DNA of 6,769 nucleotides from Chloroflexota bacterium (GCA_016875975.1 VGOF01000079.1:1-6769); one strand, 5' to 3'; positions 1-6,039 are shown, counted from the first letter of the stretch. Notes: generated by a model from the letters alone, not told the origin. Numbers and translations: made by a program.

Positions 1-2
1 TG

Positions 3-1454
3 ATTGGCTGTTTCTATATGCGCTGCACCGACCATCTGCCTCTGGTGCCAGACATCGGGAATTTCCTCTTTGGAGGCAGTTCCTCCGACCAGGCCATCAC
101 ATTGGGCGGAGTAACACCACAGGGCGAGGATGCGGTAAGCGACATGACCTACATATTCCTCAAGGTCACTGAGTTGCTGAATATACGCGACCCCAACGTA
201 AACGCACGCTATAATCCCCAGAAGAACTCGGATGCCTACCTGAAGCGCCTTTGCGAGGTGAACTTTATCACGGCAGCTACGCCTTCGATGCACAATGACG
301 TGGTAGTCATGGAGTCGCTAAAGGAGTTCAACTACCCGGCTGAAGACTTGCGCGACTGGGCGGCTACGGGTTGCGTGGAGCCAACACTCTGCGGCAAGCA
401 CATGGGTCATACCAACTGCATGATGATGAACATGGTAGCCGCACTGGAGATGGCGCTGAACAATGGCAAGCATCCTCTGATGAACTGGGAAGTCGGCCCT
501 AAGACAGGAGATATTCATAACGGCGGCTTCAAAACCTTCGACGATTTCTACAACGCCTTCACCGCCCAATTCAAGTTCCTCATCGATAAGTCGGTAGAAT
601 ACAACAACATCCTGGGCGAGGCACACCAGTATCTGCGGCCTACACCATTGTTGTCCTCTCTCATAGACGGTTGCATCAGAAAGGGCAGAGATTTGACCCG
701 GGCAGGCGCAAAGCACAACTCGTCGGGCAATGCTTGCATCGGCCTGGCCGATGTCACCGATTCTCTCATGGCTATCAAGAAGCTGGTATATGACGAGAAG
801 AAGGTCACTTTCAAAGAGCTGAAAAAAGCCATTGATAACAACTTCGCCGATAACGCGGCCCTGCACGCGATGGCAACCAGGAAGGTCCCCTTCTTCGGGT
901 CAGGCAGCGAAGAGGCAGTAGCCATGGCGGACAGGGTGACGCAGTTTGCCCATGACTGCTATGCCAGCCATACGAACTACAGGGGAGGAAAATACACTGC
1001 AGGTTTCTGGTCTATGTCCAATCATGTCGCCTTCGGCACGCTGGCTGGCGCCTTGCCCTCGGGCAGGCTGGCATATAAGCCGTTCACCCCAGGGCTGACA
1101 CCAGAGCCTAACGCCTCCAAGAACCTGCTGGACAACATACGTGACGTGGCTAAGCTCAACCCGCACCACATGAACAACAACATAGCCTTCAATGTCAAGG
1201 TGGTGCCCAGCGCCAAGGACACACACCAGCAGGTGGTGGACCACATGTACTCCTATGCCAAGACCTACTTTGACCTGGGCGGGATGCAGATGCAGATGAA
1301 TGTAGTCACTTCGGCTATGCTGCGCGATGCTATGGCACATCCCGAAGACTACCGAAATTTGCTGGTGCGTATCTCAGGCTACAACGCTTATTTCGTCACC
1401 CTGAACCGGGATTTGCAGCTCGAACTCATCGAACGTGCGGAATACGGGATATAG
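3..1454 (+). CDS. Glycyl-radical enzyme (pyruvate formate-lyase-like superfamily), 5' partial
   Basis: This is the C-terminal part of a glycyl-radical enzyme; the frame is already open at position 3, so the ATG at 18 is probably internal, and the family's usual length (about 790-850 residues) implies 300 or more residues missing upstream. Counting from that ATG, the thiyl-radical loop is TGCVEP with Cys119 and Glu121, and the glycyl-radical motif is RISGYNAYF with Gly454 (GGC at 1377-1379), 24 residues before the end, as expected. GALPSGR and TYFDLGG blocks are also family-typical. The GCVE loop fits the dehydratase / C-N or C-S lyase branch, not true pyruvate formate-lyase, which has Cys-Cys-Val-Ser there. 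The Asp that follows this loop in B12-independent glycerol dehydratase aligns by eye with Asn133, so the substrate cannot be named. Such enzymes are cytoplasmic, oxygen-sensitive and need a radical SAM activase, which is not in this window. Family sure; substrate unknown. Confidence 0.93.
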   Translation: MGCFYMRCTDHLPLVPDIGNFLFGGSSSDQAITLGGVTPQGEDAVSDMTYIFLKVTELLNIRDPNVNARYNPQKNSDAYLKRLCEVNFITAATPSMHNDVVVMESLKEFNYPAEDLRDWAATGCVEPTLCGKHMGHTNCMMMNMVAALEMALNNGKHPLMNWEVGPKTGDIHNGGFKTFDDFYNAFTAQFKFLIDKSVEYNNILGEAHQYLRPTPLLSSLIDGCIRKGRDLTRAGAKHNSSGNACIGLADVTDSLMAIKKLVYDEKKVTFKELKKAIDNNFADNAALHAMATRKVPFFGSGSEEAVAMADRVTQFAHDCYASHTNYRGGKYTAGFWSMSNHVAFGTLAGALPSGRLAYKPFTPGLTPEPNASKNLLDNIRDVAKLNPHHMNNNIAFNVKVVPSAKDTHQQVVDHMYSYAKTYFDLGGMQMQMNVVTSAMLRDAMAHPEDYRNLLVRISGYNAYFVTLNRDLQLELIERAEYGI

Positions 1455-1557
1455 ACCAACTCAGAACTTCCTTTCCCACCAACACGCCTTTGCAAGCCCG
1501 ACCCTGGTCGCCTACGATTTAGGATGTCATTGCCCTGAGGCTGTCCGGGAATTGACT

Positions 1558-1593
1558 GTCATCGCGAGGAGACGCAGGCGACGTGGCGATCTC
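1558..1593. repeat. Palindromic intergenic repeat, family A, left end
   Basis: The unit begins GTCATCGCGAGGAG and ends GTGGCGATCTC. It matches from memory the widespread bacterial intergenic element whose ends read GTCATTGCGAGGAG and GCAATCTC. The end of the unit forms a small hairpin with the bases just after it: GTGGCG (1583-1588), loop ATCTC, CGCCAC (1594-1599). The expected inverted right end is not adjacent but may be at 1711-1746, beyond a second repeat. Its abundance in the genome cannot be judged from one window. Confidence 0.7.
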
Positions 1594-1608
1594 CGCCACC
1601 TTAGTTCA

Positions 1609-1699
1609 GTCATTCTGAGCGAAGCGAAGAATCTCTTCGTTTTCTCACTACTGAGATTCTTCAGTCGCCCCGATGCAATCGGGGCTCCTTCAGAATGAC
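1609..1699. repeat. Palindromic intergenic repeat, family B, with inner hairpin
   Basis: The outer arms are GTCATTCTGA (1609-1618) and TCAGAATGAC (1690-1699), exact reverse complements. The inner arms GAAGAATCTC (1626-1635) and GAGATTCTTC (1653-1662) are also exact. Between the two right-hand arms lies a perfect hairpin of its own, GCCCCGAT (1667-1674), loop GCA, ATCGGGGC (1678-1685), which the left side lacks. The left-arm core with AGCGAAGCG resembles a non-autonomous palindromic element I remember from many bacterial genomes, including Dehalococcoidia. Translation of the left arm gives VILSEAKNL, a string seen in spurious hypothetical proteins. A large folded RNA or cruciform is possible; no T run follows, so it is not a standard terminator. 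Confidence 0.85.
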
Positions 1700-1710
1700 A
1701 AAAGAGGCAC

Positions 1711-1746
1711 AGATTGCTTTGTCCTCCAGCAGAAGGACTCCCAATG
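1711..1746. repeat. Probable degenerate right end of repeat family A
   Basis: The stretch starts with AGATTGC and ends with ACTCCCAATG. These resemble, in inverted orientation, the inner end (GCGATCTC) and outer end (GTCATCGCGAGGAG) of the family A unit at 1558-1593, with a few substitutions and a short gap. It also contains a weak stem GTCCT (1721-1725) / AGGAC (1734-1738). If correct, family B lies between the two halves of family A. The match is imperfect and found by eye. Confidence 0.4.
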
Positions 1747-1760
1747 CTATTTACGGATAG

Positions 1761-1773
1761 CCTCTGACAGAGG
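1761..1773. promoter_or_regulatory. Operator-like palindrome upstream of prenyltransferase promoter
   Basis: CCTCTG-A-CAGAGG is a perfect 6-base inverted repeat around one base, ending 7 bases before the likely -35 box. CCTCTG recurs directly at 1799-1804, overlapping the TG of the extended -10 element. The arrangement would suit a repressor or activator site, but short palindromes arise by chance and no regulator is known here. Confidence 0.3.
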
Positions 1774-1780
1774 AAACGAA

Positions 1781-1811
1781 TTGGACACACGTTCAATCCC
1801 TCTGCTATACT
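1781..1811 (+). promoter_or_regulatory. Extended -10 sigma70-type promoter for the prenyltransferase operon
   Basis: The -10 box is TATACT (1806-1811), five of six consensus bases, preceded by TG plus one base (1803-1805), the extended -10 signature. A weak -35, TTGGAC (1781-1786), sits 19 bases away, which is long but tolerable with an extended -10. The predicted transcription start is near 1818, only about five bases before the ATG at 1823, so the message would be almost leaderless. Confidence 0.55.
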
Positions 1812-1822
1812 AACTCTCTCGT

Positions 1823-2716
1823 ATGAACCTGAAACTGTGGTTCCTGGAAACCCGTCCTGCCTTCCTGCTCCTCTCCGTGGTGCTGGCTTTCCTGGGCACC
1901 TGTATAGCCTGGTATGACGGCGCTTTTCACCTGGGACACGCTATCCTGGCCTTCATCGGATTGCTTCTCTGCCATGTCAGCGTCAACGTGCTCAACGACT
2001 ACTACGACTTTAAGAGCGGCATCGACCTCAAGACCAAGCGGACTCCTTTCAGCGGCGGCAGCGGTTTCCTCCCTGCAACAGCTCTAAAGCCCCGCCAGGT
2101 CTTCTGGTTCGGCATGATTTGCTTCTTCCTGGCAGTGCCCATCGGCATCTATTTCGTGCTGGTCAAGGGCTGGATGTTACTGCCTCTGCTGGCCGTCGGC
2201 GCTATCTGCATCCTGCTCTACACACCATTGATCACCAAGTGGGGCTGGCCCGAATGGTCGCCGGGGATAGGACTGGGTACCCTCCCCGTGCTGGGAGCTT
2301 ACTTTGTGCAGACTGGCACCTATACCCTACCAGCGGTCATCGCCTCCATACCATCCGGCTTTCTGGTACATAACCTGCTGCTGCTCAACGAGTTCCCCGA
2401 TGCGGAAGCTGATAAGACGGCAAATCGAAAAACCCTGCCCATAACCATGGGCCCAACAGGCGCTGGCATCGTATATACCGCATTGACCATAGGCGTCTAT
2501 GTATGGACTATCGGCGCTGTCATAGCCGGCCTGATGCCTCCCTTTACACTGATAGCCCTGCTCACCCTGCCCTTCTCTGTCAAGGGTATCCAGGGAGCGC
2601 TGAACTCTCAAAACATCGGCAAGCTACAGGCAGGCATGGCCAATAACGTGCTCACCGTCCTGCTGGCCCAGCTATTGCTGGGCATCGGCTACCTGCTGGC
2701 AGGATTCTTCCAGTAA
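1823..2716 (+). CDS. UbiA/MenA-type membrane prenyltransferase
   Basis: This 297-residue protein is an integral membrane prenyltransferase that would transfer a polyprenyl chain from its diphosphate to an acceptor, such as 1,4-dihydroxy-2-naphthoate in menaquinone synthesis. The first Asp-rich motif is NDYYDFKSGID (Asn58, Asp59, Asp62, Asp68), followed by RTPFSGGSG (73-81), a MenA-like block. The second is LNEFPDAEADKTANRKTL (188-205) with Asp193 and Asp197, which bind magnesium-diphosphate in the family. The rest is about eight or nine hydrophobic helices; length is normal. The start is secure: an in-frame TAA lies at 1811-1813 and no other start codon precedes ATG 1823. There is no Shine-Dalgarno site, consistent with the near-leaderless promoter. 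It heads a likely operon with the next two genes. No menaquinone head-group gene is visible, so another aromatic or lipid acceptor is possible. Confidence 0.92.
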   Translation: MNLKLWFLETRPAFLLLSVVLAFLGTCIAWYDGAFHLGHAILAFIGLLLCHVSVNVLNDYYDFKSGIDLKTKRTPFSGGSGFLPATALKPRQVFWFGMICFFLAVPIGIYFVLVKGWMLLPLLAVGAICILLYTPLITKWGWPEWSPGIGLGTLPVLGAYFVQTGTYTLPAVIASIPSGFLVHNLLLLNEFPDAEADKTANRKTLPITMGPTGAGIVYTALTIGVYVWTIGAVIAGLMPPFTLIALLTLPFSVKGIQGALNSQNIGKLQAGMANNVLTVLLAQLLLGIGYLLAGFFQ

Positions 2717-2763
2717 CGCCAAAGCCCATAATGACCCAAGCCATTAATCATTGCTGCATCACC

Positions 2764-2768
2764 GGAGG
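2764..2768 (+). promoter_or_regulatory. Shine-Dalgarno site for the Cys-rich protein gene
   Basis: GGAGG lies eight bases before ATG 2777, near-perfect strength and spacing. It is the only strong ribosome binding site in the window, contrasting with genes that start with short leaders or by coupling, and it fixes the start. Confidence 0.75.
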
Positions 2769-2776
2769 TTCGGGAA

Positions 2777-3232
2777 ATGAAAAAAGAAGATAAGAAAGCC
2801 CTGGCAGCCCCCTGCGGAATGTACTGCGGAGTCTGTGGGGTATACATCGCCACCAGGGATAACAACCAGAAGTTCAAGGAAAGGCTGACCACCGTCTACG
2901 GGGTACCAGTCGAAGATATCCACTGCAGGGGCTGTCTCTCTGGCGACACATGGTTCCTCTGCAAACAGTGTGATATCAAGTCTTGCTGCCAAAAGAAAGG
3001 CTACGAGGGCTGTCATCAGTGCAACGACTTCCCCTGCAAATACATAAACGATTTCGCTTTCCCTGTGGGCAAGAGGGTGATTATGAGAGCCATTCCCACC
3101 TGGCGCGAGCTGGGCACTGAAAAATGGATGGAGGAAGAGGAAAGGCGATACATCTGCCCCCACTGTGGCAGCAATCTCTTCCGCGGTGCCAAGCGCTGCC
3201 GCAACTGCAGCCAGCCTGTGGATGTAGATTGA
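2777..3232 (+). CDS. Cys-rich DUF3795-type protein with C-terminal zinc ribbon
   Basis: This 151-residue protein has 16 cysteines. The N-terminal part opens with PCGMYCGVCGVY (Cys13, 17, 20), continues with HCRGC (50, 53), CKQC (62, 65), Cys70-Cys71, CHQC (79, 82) and Cys87. This matches the pattern I know for DUF3795 proteins, a family of unknown function in anaerobic bacteria and archaea. The C-terminus carries a separate CPHC (127, 130) and CRNC (141, 144), a typical zinc ribbon. A Glu/Arg-rich segment (about 110-124) links the two. No signal peptide or membrane segment is seen, so it is probably cytoplasmic. The cysteines may bind zinc or an iron-sulfur cluster; the sequence cannot tell which. 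It lies 60 bases after the prenyltransferase and 13 before the radical SAM gene, so it may assist one of them. Family fairly sure; function unknown. Confidence 0.85.
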   Translation: MKKEDKKALAAPCGMYCGVCGVYIATRDNNQKFKERLTTVYGVPVEDIHCRGCLSGDTWFLCKQCDIKSCCQKKGYEGCHQCNDFPCKYINDFAFPVGKRVIMRAIPTWRELGTEKWMEEEERRYICPHCGSNLFRGAKRCRNCSQPVDVD

Positions 3233-3245
3233 ACCAGAACTGACC

Positions 3246-4949
3246 ATGTCCACCGACCTCATCCTGCTCCACGCCCCCAGCGTGTATGATTTCCGCCAGA
3301 AGACCATCCTCTATGGGCCAGTCAGCGACCTCATCCCCCCATCCTACGTCTTCGAGATGTACCCCATCGGCTTGACCAGCATCGCCGATTACCTGGACCG
3401 CCACGGCTATCGCGTCCGCATTGTGAACCTGGCTGTACGCATGCTACGCAACCGGAGATTCGATGCTGAGGCTATGATAAAACGCTTGAATGCGCCTATC
3501 TTCGGCATCGACTTGCACTGGATGCTTCACTGCCACGGCGCTATCGAGATAGCCAGGCTGGTAAAGAAATGGCACCCGCAGTCCAAGCTCATCTTCGGCG
3601 GCTTCTCCTCCACTTACTTCTATAAGCAACTATTGGAACGCCCTGAGATAGACTACGTGCTCCGCGGTGATTCTACCGAGGAGCCTTTCCGCCAGCTCAT
3701 GGACTGCCTCAAGAATGGCAAGGAGCCGGAATCCGTGCCCAACCTGGCATGGAAAGACAGGCAGGGCAGGGTACACGAAAATCCCTTCAGCAACGTGCCA
3801 TCGGACATAGACAATGTGATGGTGAACCACTATGGCAACGTGGTACGTTCGGTCATCAGGTATCGCGACCTCATCAGCTACACGCCAGTCAAGGACTGGC
3901 TGCGCTACCCCATCACCGCAGTGCTCACCTGCCGCGGCTGTAGCGAAAACTGCGTCATCTGCGGCGGCTCAGCAGCAGCTTTCCGCCGCTGCTACCATCG
4001 GGACAAGCCCGCCTACCGTTCGCCAGAGACAGTCATCCGGGATATCAAGCAAATCTCCCGCTTCAGCAACGGCCCAATCTTTGTCTTAGGCGACCTGCGC
4101 CAGCCCGGCGAGGATTACGCCACTGAGGTGCTCAGCCAGCTCCAGAAGCTCAAGCTAAAGAACCCATTCATCCTGGAGCTATTCAATCCCGCTCCAAAAG
4201 AGCTATTGCAGCAGATGAGCCGGGCCTGTCCCAACTTCAGCCTGGAGATATCGCCTGAGTCTCACGATTACGAAGTGCGCAAGGCCATCGGCAGGAACTA
4301 TACCGACGAGGCTTTGGAGCAGACCATAGCCGATGCGCTGGACGTAGGCTGCGGGCGGCTGGACATCTTCTACATGATTGGCCTCACCAAACAGACGCCT
4401 CAATCTGCCCTGGCGACCATAGACTACTGTGACTACCTGCTCAAGAAATTCAACAGCGATAAGCGCCTGTGCCTGTTCACCTCGCCGCTGGCACCTTTTC
4501 TTGACCCTGGCAGCCTGGGCTTCGAGCAGCCAGAGCGATATGGTTATCGAGTCCTGTTCCGCTCACTGGAGGAGCACCGCCAGGCGCTGGCATCGCCACT
4601 GTGGAAATACTCGCTCAACTTCGAGACCAAGTGGATGGACCGCCAGCAGATTATGGACACCGCCTATGATGCCATCCTGCGGCTTAACCAGGTGAAGCGC
4701 AAGCATGGCGTTATTCACGAGAACCTGGCCAGAATCAGCGAGCAACGACTCAAAGGCGCCTGGGACATGGCGCACCACATAGATAACCTGTTGGCACAGG
4801 GCAAGCACCAAGAAATAGAGATATTGAAGCCAGAGGTGGACAAAATCAACGGCTTTCCCGTGGCAGAGAAGATACAACTAGAGGTGACGCCTCCGCTCAT
4901 GCCGATTAAACCTTTCCACGCCCTGTGGTCAGTTCTCACCGGCAAGTAG
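3246..4949 (+). CDS. B12-binding-domain radical SAM protein, Ta0216-like (TIGR04190 type)
   Basis: This 567-residue protein has a cobalamin-binding-like Rossmann domain (about 1-200: LILLHAPSVYDF start, FGIDLHWMLHCHGA at 86-99, FGGFSSTYF near 118-126) and a radical SAM TIM-barrel (about 220-480). The cluster motif is C-S-E-N-C-V-I-C: Cys232, Cys236 and Cys239 bind the [4Fe-4S] cluster that cleaves S-adenosylmethionine. RYPITAVLTCRGC before it and GGSAAAFRR after it match what I remember of the Ta0216 family, whose substrate is unknown. The classical DxHxxG loop for a histidine cobalt ligand is absent after the first strand, as in most class B radical SAM enzymes. The gene starts 13 bases after the Cys-rich gene with no good Shine-Dalgarno site, so translation is probably coupled. 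A methylation or rearrangement on a lipid, quinone or cofactor is possible; sequence alone does not say. Family sure, substrate unknown. Confidence 0.9.
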   Translation: MSTDLILLHAPSVYDFRQKTILYGPVSDLIPPSYVFEMYPIGLTSIADYLDRHGYRVRIVNLAVRMLRNRRFDAEAMIKRLNAPIFGIDLHWMLHCHGAIEIARLVKKWHPQSKLIFGGFSSTYFYKQLLERPEIDYVLRGDSTEEPFRQLMDCLKNGKEPESVPNLAWKDRQGRVHENPFSNVPSDIDNVMVNHYGNVVRSVIRYRDLISYTPVKDWLRYPITAVLTCRGCSENCVICGGSAAAFRRCYHRDKPAYRSPETVIRDIKQISRFSNGPIFVLGDLRQPGEDYATEVLSQLQKLKLKNPFILELFNPAPKELLQQMSRACPNFSLEISPESHDYEVRKAIGRNYTDEALEQTIADALDVGCGRLDIFYMIGLTKQTPQSALATIDYCDYLLKKFNSDKRLCLFTSPLAPFLDPGSLGFEQPERYGYRVLFRSLEEHRQALASPLWKYSLNFETKWMDRQQIMDTAYDAILRLNQVKRKHGVIHENLARISEQRLKGAWDMAHHIDNLLAQGKHQEIEILKPEVDKINGFPVAEKIQLEVTPPLMPIKPFHALWSVLTGK

Positions 4950-4981
4950 CGAGGTCAACAGTCCTCTTCCAAAAGCCTGAC

Positions 4982-5905
4982 CTAGGGCGGGCATTTGGCG
5001 CAAACAGAGCGGAACAGCGTGGTGCTCAGGTAACGGTCTCCCTTATCAGGTAGTATCACCACAATAATGCCGCGGTCTATATTCTTGGCTACCTGCATAG
5101 CACCGGCTACCGCAGCACCGCTGGACATCCCTACAAACAAGCCTTCCTTCAAAGCCAACTGGCGGGTCACATCGAAGGCATCTTCGTCTTTCACTATGAC
5201 CTTTTCGTCGAAAGCCTTCGGCTGATAAATCTTAGGAACGATGGATTCCTTCATGTTCTTAAGCCCTTGAATGGTGTGACCTTCGGTTGGTTCCACGCCA
5301 ATTATGGTCATCTCCGGCTTCTTTTCTTTGAGGTACTTACCGGCCCCGATTAATGTGCCAGTGGTACCCATGCCAGCAACAAAGACATCTACCTGCCCAT
5401 CTGTCTGTGCCAGAACCTCGGGGCCGGTGGTCTCGTAGTGCGCCAGCACGTTGCTTGGGTTGTCGAACTGGTTAGGCATGAAGTATTTGCCAGCGTCTTC
5501 GTTCACCAGTTGCCAGGCTCGCCTGATGGCGCCATCGGTGCCTTCCTTGGCTGGCGTGAGTGTGACTTCGGCACCCAGAGCCGCAAGTGCCCCCTGCCTT
5601 TCAGTGCTCACGCATTCGGGCATGAATAGCTTGACGCGGTAGCCCTTGGCAGCCCCTATCATAGCCAGGGCAATCCCCATATTGCCAGAGGTCGGCTCGA
5701 CTATGACTTTGTCCTTAGTCAGCGCACCCGACTCCTCGGCTTTTTTAATCATGTAGTAGGCAGGACGGTCTTTGACCGAGCCTCCCGGATTAGCACCTTC
5801 AAGCTTCCCAAAAATGGTGACCCTGGAGTTGCCATTCAGATTACGCAGCTCTATGAGTGGAGTATTGCCGATGGCATCAAATATACTTGGCTTTTTGTTC
5901 TGCAT
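4982..5905 (-). CDS. cysK: Cysteine synthase (O-acetylserine sulfhydrylase, PLP fold type II)
   Basis: The enzyme makes cysteine from O-acetylserine (or a related activated serine) and sulfide in the cytoplasm. Residues are numbered from TTG 5914, the alternative start. GGSVKDRPA holds the PLP-binding Lys48; TSGN (75-78) is the substrate/PLP loop; NQFDNPSN is at 148-155; GMGTTGTLIG (181-190) binds the cofactor phosphate; GMSSGAAV (262-269) and PDKGDRYLS (289-297) complete the fold. Length is normal and there is no CBS regulatory domain. The C-terminus ends in CAKCPP (Cys305, Cys308), an unusual tail. I prefer ATG 5905 (307 residues) over TTG 5914 (310 residues); neither has a strong ribosome binding site and the predicted transcript start lies at about 5916. 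It converges on the radical SAM gene with 32 bases between stops. The symbol cysK is by function; cysM is an alternative. Confidence 0.93.
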   Translation of the reverse strand: MQNKKPSIFDAIGNTPLIELRNLNGNSRVTIFGKLEGANPGGSVKDRPAYYMIKKAEESGALTKDKVIVEPTSGNMGIALAMIGAAKGYRVKLFMPECVSTERQGALAALGAEVTLTPAKEGTDGAIRRAWQLVNEDAGKYFMPNQFDNPSNVLAHYETTGPEVLAQTDGQVDVFVAGMGTTGTLIGAGKYLKEKKPEMTIIGVEPTEGHTIQGLKNMKESIVPKIYQPKAFDEKVIVKDEDAFDVTRQLALKEGLFVGMSSGAAVAGAMQVAKNIDRGIIVVILPDKGDRYLSTTLFRSVCAKCPP

Positions 5906-5922
5906 CTTTATCAACCGCCATG

Positions 5923-5952
5923 ATTGTATCCCTTAGCAGCCTGTTCAATCAA
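5923..5952 (-). promoter_or_regulatory. Sigma70-type promoter for cysteine synthase
   Basis: Read on the - strand, TTGATT (5952-5947) and TACAAT (5928-5923) are separated by 18 bases and match consensus at four and five of six positions. Transcription would start near 5916, giving an 11-base leader (GGTTGATAAAG) before ATG 5905, or two bases before TTG 5914. An out-of-frame ATG at 5921 would be upstream of the transcript start. Confidence 0.5.
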
Positions 5953-5969
5953 GTCGAAAGCCGGGGGTG

Positions 5970-5978
5970 CCAAGTTGG
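5970..5978. promoter_or_regulatory. Small palindrome in the divergent promoter region
   Basis: CCAA-G-TTGG is symmetric and lies between the two divergent promoters, upstream of both. It is overlapped by a longer, weaker pair, AAGCC (5958-5962) and GGCTT (5978-5982). It could be a shared regulator site, but it is short and unproven. Confidence 0.2.
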
Positions 5979-5980
5979 GC

Positions 5981-6009
5981 TTGCTGATGAACCCTCATTA
6001 CGCTAGACT
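5981..6009 (+). promoter_or_regulatory. Possible weak promoter for the RNase J-like gene
   Basis: TTGCTG (5981-5986), a 17-base spacer and TAGACT (6004-6009) give ideal spacing but only three and four consensus matches. Transcription would start near 6016, 24 bases before GTG 6040. Confidence 0.3.
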
Positions 6010-6039
6010 GAGATACCGAAATTTTGAGCTGGCAACAAC

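Larger units (their letters stand above)
1455..1822. other. Gene-free repeat-rich intergenic region
   Basis: These 368 bases lie between the glycyl-radical enzyme and the prenyltransferase, both on the + strand. The first ~70 bases have no clear structure except a GTCATTGC at 1526-1533 that resembles the start of the repeat at 1558. Positions 1558-1746 hold palindromic repeats, and 1761-1811 hold an operator-like palindrome and the downstream promoter. Open frames here on both strands (for example 1435-1698 + and 1527-1796 -) are read-through of the repeats; I see no gene. No hairpin in it is followed by a T run, so a classical terminator for the upstream gene was not found. Confidence 0.8.

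Noticed and set aside
318..1340. Several long open frames on the - strand inside the glycyl-radical gene
   Set aside because: They are shadows of the strongly supported + strand gene; their translations show no recognisable motif.
1583..1599. Hairpin GTGGCG/CGCCAC as a terminator for the glycyl-radical gene
   Set aside because: It is followed by CTTAGTTC with no T run and lies 130 bases after the stop; it is better explained as part of the repeat.
1558..1746. CRISPR array
   Set aside because: The repeats are palindromic, of two different families and not regularly spaced with unique spacers.
2759..3404. Open frames on the - strand (2759-3307 and 3081-3404) opposite the Cys-rich and radical SAM genes
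   Set aside because: Both + strand genes have clear motifs and one has a strong ribosome binding site; the opposite frames have neither.
4952..4983. Inverted repeat AGGTCA/TGACCT between the convergent radical SAM and cysteine synthase genes, as a two-way terminator
   Set aside because: The stem has only six pairs, the loop is 20 bases, and neither strand has a T run after it.
5878..5921. Short upstream open frame of 14 codons from ATG 5921 (- strand) with AAGGGA before it, as a leader peptide for cysteine synthase
   Set aside because: The predicted -10 box lies directly upstream of it, so its ATG would fall before the transcript start; it is also too short to support.
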